Source: Undaria pinnatifida
Lineage: Eukaryota > Sar > Phaeophyceae > Laminariales > Alariaceae
NCBI GenBank assembly: GCA_012845835.1
Contig: JABAKD010000023.1
Coordinates: forward strand, 5,624,137 to 5,688,136
Reading direction: 5' to 3'
DNA: 64,000 nucleotides
Both the position numbers and the translations under genes were made by a program. This document shows, piece by piece, positions 39,200 through 49,999 of this stretch (positions are counted from its first letter, which is position 1; every line of letters starts with the position of its first letter). The notes under the pieces were generated by a model. It saw nothing but the letters and a program-made list of their open reading frames with translations. It did no database searches and had not been told where the DNA came from.

Positions 39200-40680
39200 T
39201 GCGCTTAGGTTCATATTTGCGTATGCCCTTAACTCTCCTTTCTACTCGGTGGCGGACGCGGCGGCGAGGCGCAGCCGTTGGCGTGCTCTCCATACTGCTC
39301 AATCCACCAGTAAACGTGGCCACATTCGAGAAAGCCATTCATTGGTCCAAGACTAATATTTCGGGGTGTTTCACTGGCAAACACAAGCACACACAGAAGT
39401 TTGCGGTTCGCACCCTGATCCCACCCAAGTCTGATCCCAGCCGGACCTAACTAAGCCCTCCGAACAGACCCCAGGCGTGTAAGTAGCCGCCGGCAGGGCC
39501 CACCATGCACCCTGATCTCACGCCCAATAAAGCGCCCTTCAATCCGCACGAGCCCCACCAAGTTGCCGATGTTGTATTGTTGCATTTTTATCGGCGACCA
39601 GAAACCGGCACACTTGTTTATTTCGGGATAGATCGAAGGATTCGCTCTGGATGCGAGTACGAAACACACCCCGCTGCACATTGTACCCTGTACCTGTTTC
39701 TATTCTCGATTCATCAGCGGGCATCAGGTGCATTTGATTTCGTCTTCAGTGTTATGTAGAATGGCGTGAGGTAGCCCCAGCCTCGATCTAAATACCCACT
39801 CTTTTTTTTCTCCCTGGGCAGGGGCGCCTGGCACGAGCGCGTTGTTATATGATCGGGGCGCTTTGCTCGCACCATTCAGCGTGATTTCAGAAAGAGTTGC
39901 CCCAATGGTGACAGCTAGGCCCTAGCATTGCATGCCTTAAAATATGCATCGATGCCCTTTTTTGCAAAACCGGTGCCTTGTCCTTTTGTCACTCCCAAAA
40001 AACCGTTTATTGTGTCCAAATCCACCACCGTTAAGCCGGAAACCCCAAGGGATAGGGTAGAGATTATAGGCATTTCGTGAAGAAAGTTCTGTCTCTGTGG
40101 GCCCAGCACATTTGAAATACATTTCTCCTTGTTCACTACGTTTGGGAGTTCCCGTCCACCTAGAGGCGTATTGGTTGAACACGACACCTGCCGATCAAGG
40201 TAAGTAAAGCACTTGGTTCTGCAACAAGTATGGTACTCCAATTCTAACTATTTTCCTCCCAAAACCTGGTCCCAAGAACCTTAAATCTTATCACCACTGC
40301 CGTCGTCAGAAATTGTGCGTGTGCGCGGGTAGGTCATGGCTAGTTCGGTGCGAGTCGACGAGGGGAGAAAGGGCTGAGGTCTTCTCGCGCTACACTATCG
40401 GCAAGCAACGAATTGGGAGGGGGGGAGAAAAGCCTGCTGTGTGGCCCTGGACCCGAGTGTCGTCTAGTGAGGGAGAAAGACAAGGACAAAGCGAGAAGAT
40501 GTTTGATGGGATGAGCGAAATGTAATGAATCAAGTCGTAAATTCGCCCAAAGAAAGGTAAAAGGGCAATAGGAATTCATCGTACGTACATGCCAGGGGCA
40601 CCGCTGTACGTAGGCAGAAACAGTGCGCAGGTGATAAAACACTGGTTGTCCTGCATGCTAATGGGTGAAAGGATCCAAGG
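39200..40680. other. No confident gene
   Basis: Several frames of 60-108 codons on both strands without family motifs or convincing splice context. Nothing assigned. Confidence 0.3.
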
Positions 40681-40689
40681 TTGTGTTTT

Positions 40690-41065
40690 GTGGGGTACGT
40701 ACAGAACCATACCCGGGGGCATTTACCCCGGGTATTACCCTACACAGAACGTATGTTAGTTCTGTAGGGCATTCGTACCCGTACCCGGAAGTTCTGTAAG
40801 TTCTGTATGACTTTCACACGGGTACTTGGAGTTTCGGTTATTTCTGTACGCCAATGCTACCGATGCTCGGGGCACGGGTACAACATTTTTTTTCCTGCCC
40901 GGAGCTTCTGTGCGTTCTGTACGCCCGTGCCGCAATACCCGGAACTTCTGTGAGTTCTGTAATACTTCCGTACCCGTACCCGGAACTTCTGTGAGTTCTG
41001 TAAGATCCCCACACCCTTACCCGGATTTTTTTTCACTTCTGTGAGATTGGCACAATACCTGGGGT
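40690..41065 (+). repeat. GTTCTGTAC-type degenerate tandem array 1
   Basis: Units of about 50-60 bp around (G)TACCCGGAACTTCTGTGAGTTCTGTA, with CCGTGCCACAATACCCGG or CATACCCGTACCCGG linking them. The first part is palindromic (ACCCGGG.CATTTACCCCGGGTA). A second array of the same family begins 850 bp downstream. Confidence 0.8.
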
Positions 41066-41905
41066 ATGGGTATACGTTTGCTGCAATACCCCAGGAACCC
41101 TGTATTTGTTGAGGTTTATCCCGAAGAGAGCATTATGCATTATGATGTCATGTCTCGTCAGTCACACAAACCGAACTCCGAACAGAAGTACGTATAATAC
41201 AATAGTAACACCTGTTCATGTTTTCTTCGTTTCGAAGGATACGTATCAACAAAGGACACGGTTGAATCGAAAATGTTATTTTGTTGTGAATCGAGTTGAA
41301 TTCGATTCGATTTGGTGGAAACATTCGAATCTGCCTCTTATCGGGAAGCCGTATTGTAAATGTTGTTTTGCCCCCCAATCGAAACACCGCAGATCTCGCG
41401 GAGCAGCCGGCTGAAAACCACGATTGTAGATGAGAGCGGAATGAATGGTCGCGTGCGAACCGCCGCATGCCTCTGTTTTGTTCGGAGGCGCAGTCTGAGA
41501 TGCTGCCACTCTCACCCTCTCCTGGGTGGGTGGAGGAAGCCCAAAAATGCCACACACGGAACAGCGACCGCGATCTTGAACTATCCTCTGTGTTTTCCGT
41601 AGCTTCGCTTTTTTATCGTGGCACTTAGCTTATCGAGCTGGTGGCAAGATTGGGCTTGCGACCGCCATTCTTATGTTTGAAGTGCCACAGCAGGCGTATG
41701 GTCTGTTTCAGAACAGTAGCCGTGAGCACGGCTGTTGCCCCGGTCGCCAGTCGTTGAGGTTCATGATTTATCGCGTCGGTGGTGGTTGTCGATAATGCCC
41801 TCACAGCTATGACGGATTTCCTCGGCGACGTTGTCCCAGTGAGAACATGCCATGCAATTTGGATGAAATGCTTCACTTCAAATCGAACTCCTCCCCCGAG
41901 GGCGT
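41066..41905. other. Spacer between two related arrays
   Basis: No recognised gene. Overlapping frames of 80-135 codons occur on both strands at 41.1-41.6 kb. None shows a known domain. Confidence 0.3.
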
Positions 41906-42290
41906 GTATCTACCTGGGTATTATCCGTACCCGGAAATCTGCGAGTTCTGTACAACATCCAAACCCGTCTAAAGCACTTCTTTGGGTTCTGTACGACACT
42001 CATACCCGTTCCCGAACTTCTTGAACATACGTGCGACCGTGCCACAATACGCGGGGTATGGGTACCGCATTTATTACCTGCCCGGAACGTCTGCAAGTAC
42101 TGTACGCCCGTGCCACAATACCCGGAAATTCTGGAAATTCTGTGAGAATTTCATACCCGTACCCGGATCTTCTGTGAGTTCTGTATAACTTTCATACCCG
42201 CACCCGCAACTTTTGTGAGTTCTGTTATGTGTGCCCGAAATTTCTGGAAGTGATGTAAGACCCACGTACCCCCACCCCGAATCCTCAAAC
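41906..42290 (+). repeat. GTTCTGTAC-type degenerate tandem array 2
   Basis: Same unit and orientation as 40690-41065 (CCCGGAAATTCTGGAAATTCTGTGAG; CATACCCGTACCCGGATCTTCTGTGAGTTCTGTA). Confidence 0.8.
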
Positions 42291-42419
42291 CCTACAGAAC
42301 ATAACCTTGGGAATATATCTTTAACGTGAATAACACACACGAAAACACCGAGAGCCCAGAGCTATTCTCGACGTTCTTCTCAGCTTTCAGTTAACGATCG
42401 ACGTTCGATCTGGAGACAC

Positions 42420-42600
42420 AAAGACATCAGGGCCGTTCGATGCTGCTCCGAACAAGGCCACATGAATGCAGATGACGCCGTTGAAGGTCTTCGGTTGTTT
42501 CGTGTTCGTTCATGTTCTCAAGGGCGAGAGCTTGCCAGCGTTGCTGTTGTGGGTCTTCTGTAGAGAAGCGCTGCTGGCGCGAGGCTCCGAAATTTCTTGT
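42420..42600 (+). repeat. Dispersed repeat, inverted relative to 60.2 kb
   Basis: AAGGCCACATGAATGCAGATGACGCC, GAGAGCTTGCCAGCGTTGCTGTTGTGGGTC and CGCTGGCGCGAGGCTCC match the reverse complement of 60180-60330. A minus-strand frame here and the plus-strand frame at 60.2 kb share DPQQQRWQALALE/DPQQQRWQALSLE, so the repeat may carry part of a decayed coding sequence of unknown family. Confidence 0.7.
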
Positions 42601-42639
42601 TTGGCTGATTGTCATGGCGGTATCGTTTTCGGCCGTTTT

Positions 42640-42820
42640 GTGGCACCTTTGGTCCCTCAAAACGATACCGTCCATTTCAAGGGACCTAAGGTCGCTTAAT
42701 TAGAATCAAAATATATAAGGTATTTCTCTATATAAGGGGCCTGATGTTTTTCCCTGTTTAATATGCCAAGGAACTTTCAGCCCCTCAAAATGATACCGTC
42801 CATTTTAAGGGACCGTAGGT
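42640..42820 (+). repeat. Paired GATACCGTCCATTT blocks
   Basis: CCCTCAAAA.GATACCGTCCATTT.AAGGGACC occurs at about 42655 and 42783, about 130 bp apart. A related AAGGTCCCTCATAT..CCCTTAAA phrase occurs near 60055. Confidence 0.6.
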
Positions 42821-43067
42821 AAAACAAAAGGTTGATTACCATATTTGGCAATAGTGTCACCGTGTTGATTATTTTCAACTTGAAAATGGAGACTTGGTCA
42901 AGCAATCAGTACGCTGGTGCGATCAGTAACTTTTGTTGCTTTAGATTAGACAACGGCCACTAGTATTCACTGGACTGCATCGGTAAATTAGGAACGTTTG
43001 TCTTGTGTAGAGACTTTAGGCTTTGAGCCAATGATGTGCACTTTTTCGTGCACTTTTTGGACGTTTT

Positions 43068-43505
43068 CCGGGGTTGCTCACAGAGTGATTTCCCGCCGAG
43101 CTCGGCGAGCCGGACCGCAAAACTTCCCGAATGGTGGCGGGTGACACGTGCCGAGGCACCGCCGCAAGCGCGTGGCTGTCGGGGCCCTGAGGAGAAAGTT
43201 GTCAACGGCGGTATCTGAATCGTAGACCAAAAACTGCGGACAAGAAAAGATAGCCGCCTGAGGAATAGCCTAAACAGAAACTAAGCCGGGGTTGCTCACA
43301 GAGTGATTTCCCGCCGAGCTCGGCGAGCCGGACCGCAAAACTTCCCGAATGGTGGCGGGTGACACGTGCCGAGGCACCGCCGCAAGCGCGTGGCTGTCGG
43401 GGCCCTGAGGAGAAAGTTGTCGACGGCGGTATCTGAATCGTAGACCAAAAACTGCGGACAAGAAAAGATAGCCGCCTGAGGAATAGCCTAAACAGAAACT
43501 AAGCC
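43068..43505 (-). repeat. 218-bp tandem duplication of a dispersed family
   Basis: CCGGGGTTGCTCACAGAGTG to AACAGAAACTAAGCC is repeated with a period of 218 bp (43068-43285 and 43286-43503), almost perfectly. In reverse complement the order GGCTATTC.TCAG.CGGCTAT, TGACAACTT, CTCAG.GCCCCGAC.GCCACGCGCT and GCTCGCCGAGCTCGGCG aligns with 59310-59500, so this is a dispersed family. Confidence 0.85.
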
Positions 43506-43725
43506 CTAAACGCATTTATCATCGGCTTTTAACTTCCCTCCATCAATTAGAAGCAACAGATTGACAGGCGATCCAATCATACACGAATATCGATACACAG
43601 ATGATACGCAGGCATGCGTACGAAGATAAGTGGAACCGATACGGTGAGCGATGCGGCTCCGAGGGCCGCAGTTTTGATCGACATAAGCAGGGGTTTTGAT
43701 GGACCAGGAGGTTTTTAATGTCTCG

Positions 43726-44020
43726 CGGGTCGGGTCGGGTCGGGTCGGGTCGGGTCGGGTCGGGTCGGGTCGGGTCGGGTCGGGTCGGGTCGGGTCGGGT
43801 CGGGTCGGGTCGGGTCGGGTCGGGTCGGGTCGGGTCGGGTCGGGTCGGGTCGGGTCGGGTCGGGTCGGGTCGGGTCGGGTCGGGTCGGGTCGGGTCGGGT
43901 CGGGTCGGGTCGGGTCGGGTCGGGTCGGGTCGGGTCGGGTCGGGTCGGGTCGGGTCGGGTCGGGTCGGGTCGGGTCGGGTCGGGTCGGGTCGAGTCGGGT
44001 CGGGTCGGGTCGGGTCGGGT
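43726..44020 (+). repeat. (CGGGT)59 pentanucleotide microsatellite
   Basis: 295 bp made of 59 CGGGT units with a single variant (CGAGT at 43991-43995). The frames encode GRVGS and, in reverse, DPTRP repeats. These are not genes. Every unit adds a GGG, so the plus strand can form stacked G-quadruplexes. The downstream 44.3-44.5 kb contains scattered CGGGTCGG and GACCCGCGG pieces, perhaps an older decayed extension. Confidence 0.98.
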
Positions 44021-44039
44021 CAGCAGGTTTTGAAAATCT

Positions 44040-46012
44040 CATGTGTCGGGTAGGGTCATCACCCGCGAGATCCGTGGCAAGTCGGGAGTCGGTCTACTTC
44101 GACCCGAGAGTTGTTTTCTGATGCCCGCTGGGTCGAAACCGCGGGTCCGACAACTCTCTCTGTTGGCTACACTCCTTTGGTATCATGTACCACAGTCAAG
44201 ACGTCAACAAGGCTGTATGCGCATGTCCACATACATCCACGCCCACTACAGCCAGGCCACATGTCACTGCGGGTTACGACCATGCGTATTCCATTGCTTT
44301 GTTCAATGTCGACCCGCGGGCCGAGTCAAAGCGTCGAATCCGCGGGTCGGAAGAAAAAAAATTCGCGCGTCCACGTGGCCCGACCCTACCCGCGACATGA
44401 CTGGGTCTTGGGATATCTCACCGGTCGGGGCGGGTCGGATGGAGTTAGAACGTTCTTTACAGCGCGTGGTCCGGGCCGGGTCAGGAGTCACCCGGCCCGG
44501 CCGGACCCGCGTGGTCTGACCCGATCCGTGAACAGCCCAGGCCAAACTGCGGTGGCTAGTGGCTGATGTTACTTTTGTTTCTGCTTGCTTGATGCTCCCA
44601 CTCCCCCACCGAAAGCTACCCCCAACCCTAGCCCAGACTTCCACCCTGATCGTCATGTACCCGTATCGTGCACGATTTGCCGTTACTGAGATCGTGGCCA
44701 AGTGCCGAAACAAATCTTATTGCGTTTTTCGGTCGTTGCTGACTGCCGTGTGTTTTTCATTTGTACTCCACCCAGACTATACCCTTGTGTGGGTCCCAAG
44801 TGGCCAGGTATGCCCGTTGTCGGTCTCTGTCTTTGCTAATTGATAATATCGTGTGTTCGTGTTGCGTTCTGTTGTTGTCCCCCGAACTGCCTTATTCTCT
44901 GATCCATTTACACTGCCCAAGTAGACGTTTCAAAGAGCAGCAGCCAATCAGCTTTTAAGAGGGTGATGTTAGTGCTCTGCATACTACTACAGCTGCACGT
45001 ATAGATTATTTTGCTAACTTTTTACCCCTTTGGGCATTGGAGTACGGGAACGGCCAAACACATGGCGATTATAGCATCGACTACCTGAACCAGCCCGGGC
45101 TGCTGGGTTAGGGAGAGCGTCCGAAGTACATCGTAGGGAAGGCATGCGGTATGCGCACATCCCGGCTAAACCTGTACCTGCTGTACTTTCTTCCTCGAAG
45201 GTTGTTAAGATATAACTTCTCGCGCTATAGGTCGCAACCCCTAGGTTATCAGAAGTGTGTATCTTGACTGGGCTTGATGGCTACCGCATTTTTTGTTTGG
45301 GTAGCGAGTGTACTTCAACCGGCCGTTAGTCGTGCTCAGCTAAATATAAAACGCGAGCCACAATCGCACCAGGCAGGTACAACAACAGAGGTATCCGAAA
45401 ATTACCGCAAGAACTAGCTATAGTACCTAGCCAGCCAGTACCTAGTCGGCGAGATAGTCATCCAAGTCACAGCTAATGCACGGTGTGCGTGTGGCGTTTT
45501 CCTTGTTAGGAGCCGGGGAGGGTCAAACCAGGACGACGATGCTTACTTAGCCTCGTCCGGTGGGAAGGCCGATGGTGGCGACGTTCGAGCGAAGGGGATG
45601 GCCGGCCAAAACCGAAGGAAGGGGGCGGCCGCCAAGCGGGCGAGAGGCCCCGACCAGAGCCAGAAACAGGTTAGTACCGCTTTCATTTGTTCGAACTAGT
45701 ATTTTACACGAACTGTGTGGGAGTAGTGGTTTTTGTGGTGGTGGAACTAGAAAGGAGTTGGTACTTGCTGTTTTTCATTGTTCAGTACGTTGTACCGTGT
45801 GTGCCTACAGTATGTGCCTACATAACTACTTTCAAATCGGTTTCCTGAGAGGCCCTGAGAGGCCCTGAGAGGCCTCCATTTTTTTTTCGCTTGCTACGCT
45901 AACTTTAAGACCTTCTCCTCTCCGGACAGCTGAGCGGGTCAGCGCTTCTCACCGTTTTCTTTTTTATGAGTATACTGTCAATCCTTTTTTTTTCAAGTAT
46001 TTATGTATTTTC
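44040..46012. other. No confident gene
   Basis: GC-rich decayed sequence to 44.55 kb, then unassigned. 45846-45945 contains the CCTGAGAGGCC block shared with 34678-34765. Frames on both strands up to 158 codons (44043-44519) derive from GGGTC-like sequence. Confidence 0.4.
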
Positions 46013-46014
46013 CC

Positions 46015-46087
46015 GATGATGTCGGGATTTGAACCCATGCACACCATGCTCAGAAGCGGACAGTCTATCCACTAGACCACAAAGTCA
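46015..46087 (-). other. tRNA-like unit 1 (pol III boxes, no valid cloverleaf)
   Basis: On the minus strand the A box TGGTCTAGTGG and B box GGTTCAAATCC fit the tRNA internal-promoter consensus exactly. The D stem pairs (GTCT..AGAC). I could not form an anticodon stem, and the acceptor pairs only partly (GACTTTG with CATCATC). So this is a tRNA-derived sequence or tRNA pseudogene, not a called tRNA gene. Confidence 0.6.
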
Positions 46088-46244
46088 CTGAGTAACTCTG
46101 TGGTCTTGTGGATAGTCATATATACCCTTTTTTGTGATGATGCCGGGATTCAAACCCACACACACCAGGCCCAGAAACGGACAGTCTATCCACTAGACTA
46201 CAATATCCACTAGACCACAAAGACACAGTCACCCTGTGGTCTAG
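46065..46244 (+). repeat. Two hairpins built from the tRNA-like A-box region
   Basis: 46065-46081 pairs with 46099-46115 (17-bp arms, one mismatch; CTATCCACTAGACCACA). 46210-46219 pairs perfectly with 46235-46244 (CTAGACCACA). Each arm is a copy of the A-box end of the neighbouring tRNA-like unit, placed in inverted orientation. Confidence 0.85.
46136..46207 (-). other. tRNA-like unit 2
   Basis: A second copy 121 bp from the first: A box TAGTCTAGTGG and B box GGTTTGAATCC on the minus strand, D stem paired, no anticodon stem. The two share GATGATG.CGGGATT and CGGACAGTCTATCCACTAGAC. Tandem tRNA-like units suggest a SINE-type origin. Confidence 0.55.
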
Positions 46245-46489
46245 GGAACACCCCAATAGACCTCCTTACGAGTATCGATTTCCTGAGCAGCCTAATTTTT
46301 TTTCGCTTTCCACGCGAGTCCCACTTTTTTTTTTCTTTCAAAACTCCATACCACGTACCGGTACCAGTACACCAGGTTTGCATATACAAGGTAGTACGTT
46401 ATTGAATCACACTGCACGCCCAGCTCAGCGCAGCGCCGTGCGGTGTCGTGCAGTGCGGTGCCGTGCCTTGACTTGCGCTGAGGTGCTGT

Positions 46490-46810
46490 GTCGTGCTGCG
46501 CTGTGCTTTCTTTCGAACAGCAGTACCAGGTACGAAACGAAGTACCACCGGTTTGTACGTGTCGTGTACTCGTAATTGTGCGTTTTCTTCAGCTGATCTC
46601 TCTCGGTCCCCATGGTTTTTCCCTCTCGCAAATTTCACCCGTACTGCCGATCAGAACGTGACACCCCTAACAAGTACACAGCACAGTACAGGGCAATTTG
46701 CTCTGCACGAGCAGCTCTTGGCATTTTCAATTCGGTGCTCGCACCAAATCATGGTCTCCTTTCTGCTCCCTTTACATGTTTTAGCTGCATTCTTCCTTGC
46801 GCGAACGTAG
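46490..46810 (+). repeat. Dispersed repeat paired with 37.8-38.1 kb
   Basis: Same ordered landmarks as 37760-38095. It is preceded by a GTGC-rich degenerate stretch at 46425-46505 (CGTGCGGTGTCGTGC..). Confidence 0.75.
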
Positions 46811-48250
46811 CCGACAAAAACACTACTAAGCATGCAAGGCCCACGTATTAGGAGACCCAAACCAACAAGTTTGGACCAAGAACCAATCGTGAGGGCTACA
46901 CCACGTCCAATATAATTCCTTATGCTCGAGGTCGGTCAAGGTAGGTGTCACAGTAAGTCTTGCTCAGACTGGGTGTTGCTTTTTGGCAGGCCCTTGTTGT
47001 AGTTGGTTCAATACTAGCGTACGCATACAGGCGGGTTCATGCTAAGCGTCCAAATACTATACCAGTGTCCAAATTTCACACGTTTCTTTAAGTTTGACCA
47101 TGACATTTTGCACACGTGTTCAATGCTCCCCTACCAAACCGTTAACAAACCGGGCGGGGTTTTTTAACAGACAGATATTGCGTAATCGGTTTTTCAGGGG
47201 GATGCGTGAGCCTTTTTAGACAACAATTTCTGGCGAATAACGAAGCAAAAAGCTCCCCGTTCGTTAACGATTCAGTAACGGCGCAAAACAGACGTGCACA
47301 GTTTCAGAGTCTAACTCTTCCACACGGCGTGAACCTATGGACTAACGTACTGAAGAAGCGCGTAATTTTTTCTGGACTGCGTCGTAGTTACTCGTTCCAG
47401 TGTTGGGTCGACTCCGGGGCGCAATGTCCTACTATCGATACAACTGTGTCAGGTTTTCGAAAGCTTGCACGCCACACTGTTGTTTGCCGTTTTGAAGACC
47501 TATGGTTGGTGCAAACGCAGTTTTGCCGCTAGCCCTCGCCCTGGACCCTCACTAATTTCTCCGGCTATGTCACCCTGTGCCACTGTTTCACGAGGTTCAG
47601 TATGATACCAAACGCTTGACATAGATATTGCAAGTGGCATGTATGAAGAAGAAAATTCTAAACGCTTGGCTAGACCCAGCTCGTACATCTTTTTTTTTTT
47701 TGTTATCACATTCACTTTCCAGCCCAACTCAGAGAAGTTTACCCTTAACCGCCTTGCATACAAAGCCAGGGCGAGCACGCGGGAGGGAGACGACCGCTAA
47801 TCGTTTTCATACCGAAATCATTGGCAGCTTTAAATATTTTTCGAGTTTCTGCATCCAAATCGTCGTGCCAACCATGACATTTGATACGGTCCACACCGTT
47901 CGACGATACGGTGCTGACGGCACGAGGCGCGGTGGTTTCTTCGGATTAGATCAATGAAAACACCTCTACTATGGATCCCCACCATACTCCATGGTGCGGT
48001 GCTGAAGTTTGTTTTTGATAACCTCACGGTGCGATGCGGTGTGGACTTTTAGTTTTTGAGCGTCCTACGATGCGGGTTTATTAAACGAAAGTCGTATGGT
48101 GCGGTACGCTTCAACATCACGGCACCGAACAGCACCGCACTGTCGAGAAAAACCGAATTGTTAAAAGCCTGGAAGAAACGGCCTGGCGCTTCCTGCTGGC
48201 TTTTCCCTCACTGTTAATGACCCTTATGCCTTCTGCTGCACGGCGTGGTC
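46811..48250. other. No confident gene
   Basis: A 108-codon plus-strand frame (47206-47532, GTG start) and opposing frames show no known domain. 47990-48150 has recurring GGTGCGGTG/CACGGTGCGATGCGG phrases. Confidence 0.3.
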
Positions 48251-48252
48251 GT

Positions 48253-48352
48253 GTACAGTACGTACGTACGTACGTACGTACTTTTTTTTTTTTTTTTTTT
48301 TTTTTTTATCCTCCGGCGGATGGGGAAAAATAAAGCTTTAGCTCACCACACT
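48253..48352 (+). repeat. (GTAC)n, T27 run and 46-bp dispersed block
   Basis: CGTACGTACGTACGTACGTAC at about 48257-48281 is followed by a T run of about 27 and the ATCCTCCGGCGGATGGGG block (48308-48352) that is identical to 16056-16105. Confidence 0.9.
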
Positions 48353-48494
48353 TCCGCGTATTTTCATACGCGTCGTGTGTCGATTTAACTCAGTTACGTA
48401 CGTGCTTGTTATGGTGTATGGTTACTTTGTTATGGTGTATGGCCTTAGGCGGGATGCCGTTATTTTTTTTTTTTTTTTTCACGTGCACATCGGC

Positions 48495-48978
48495 ACGAGT
48501 AGTAGATTAGTAGTAGTAACAGTAGTAGTAGTGGTAGTAGTAGCGGTAGTAGCAGTATGTAGCATCAGTGTGTAGTAGCATAGCAGTAGTAGTATAGTCG
48601 CGGCAGTAGTAGCAGTGGTGGTAGTAGTGGTAGTAGTAGCAGTAGTAGTGGTAGTATCAATAGCAGTAGTGGCAGTTGTAGTAGTAGTACTAATAGCAGT
48701 AGTAAAGTAGCAACAGTAGTAGATGTGGTAGTGATAATGGTATGGTAGTTGTGGAGCAGTAGTAGCAGTAGCAGTAGCAGTAGTGGCAGTAAGTAATCGT
48801 CGTAGTATTAATGGTAGTGGTAGTCGTAGTAGTGGTAGTAGCAGTAGCAGTAGTATCAGTTGTCGTAGTAATAGCATTAGTAGTAGTGACAGTAATAGCA
48901 GTGGTAATAGCAGCAGTAGAGATAGCAGCATTAGTGGTAGTTTGTAGCAGCAGTAGTAGGAGTGGTAGTAGTAGTGGT
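48495..48978 (+). repeat. GTA/GCA trinucleotide repeat region
   Basis: Nearly 480 bp of imperfect GTA, GCA and GTG triplets. Opposing low-complexity frames (Val/Ala or Thr/Leu-rich) are artefacts. Confidence 0.95.
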
Positions 48979-49749
48979 ATATGTACCGACTCGCGCGACC
49001 GCGGGCCTGGTGGTATCAGCTCCGAGGACTTCCCTTCGTAGGCTCGGAGTGTGGTTGTCCACAATGCAATATTTTATTCGTTATCACACGGGGAAGAGCC
49101 ATGCCATTGACTGTCGACCTTCCCGTTCGTATCTCGAGAGCTCGAGAGCTCGCAAGAAACGCCAATAGTGACAGTGGAACTCCCTGAGAAAATGTATCCA
49201 GCCATTCTATGTACGGTAAAATGCCCAATGATACGACCACCGCGGTACAGCACCCCCCAAAAGCCCATCTCGGGCTACCAACCCAAGTTGGCTCAGACCG
49301 AGTAGGTTTGATAGACATAGCTGCCCGTACGTTGGGCAACGGGCAAGTGCAACACATCCTGATCAATTCCACCACGACCTAGGTTCTACCACGTTTACTG
49401 ATCGTGAACGACGGTTGTTCGGCAGCCACGTCATCACCAATGCATGTTCAAGCAAACCACGCACCACACGTCACACCTCCAATGGCGCATGAAACTTGCC
49501 GGAACCCAGACCACATAAGGAATGTGTATTCCAGCACAATAGCCACCCCTGTAAACCGGAAGCATCAACCCCGGACATGCTCTGTCCACACACAGCCTCG
49601 GCGATGAACCGCCAGCTGTGGCTGCTTCCGGTGCTATTAGCGCCCTGCGCATTAATTCCAAGTCAGACAAGAAAGTCGAAATTTAAAAGTAATGTAAAAC
49701 CGAAAATCAACAGTTCAGAATCGGGGACTCCCCCCAAACCACGATATGA

Positions 49750-49971
49750 TCACAAACGCGGTACATACCGCCGTACGAGCGCCCGCCTCTGCTCCACCTT
49801 CAGCCTCAGCGCCTTGAGCTCTTTTCGCAGCACGACCGGCGCACCATCAAACACGCGCGACACCGGCTCCCAAGTGCTCTCCTCCTCATTCGGCCCTTCC
49901 CAGGCCACCTTGACGACAAACTTGTCGTCACCACCGAGCGGTAACGGGGGAAAGACTCTGCCGCACTCCAC
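49750..49971 (-). pseudogene. Chromodomain of the gypsy remnant
   Basis: The minus-strand frame reads DKFVVKVAWEGPNEEESTWE followed by PVSRVFDGAPVVLRKELKAL and ends VRRYVPRL-stop. The [FY]-x-V-K-W-x-G-x-x..E-x-[ST]-W-E-P pattern is the chromodomain core. In chromoviruses it sits at the integrase C-terminus and targets insertion to modified chromatin. Here the conserved VKW is VAW. It is joined out of frame to the protease/RT-linker sequence. Confidence 0.75.
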
Positions 49972-49999
49972 GGCGGGCGATTACGTTCAGGTGGCAGCT

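Noticed and set aside
43726..44020. Telomeric repeat
   Set aside because: The unit is GGGTC, not TTTAGGG or another known telomere motif, and it is internal to the window.
43506..44121. Opposing frames of 111-178 codons encoding DPTRP and GRVGS repeats
   Set aside because: They are translations of the GGGTC pentamer microsatellite and exist in every frame because the unit length is 5. No evidence of a protein.
46015..46207. tRNA genes on the minus strand
   Set aside because: A and B boxes and D stem are present, but no 5-bp anticodon stem can be formed and the acceptor is imperfect in both units.
48479..49064. Thr/Leu-rich frames up to 150 codons
   Set aside because: Produced by the GTA/GCA trinucleotide repeat.
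49016..49400. Possible retroelement frame near YHTGKSHAIDC
   Set aside because: Superficial resemblance to a gypsy RNase H ending, but no supporting motif and opposing frames are equally open.
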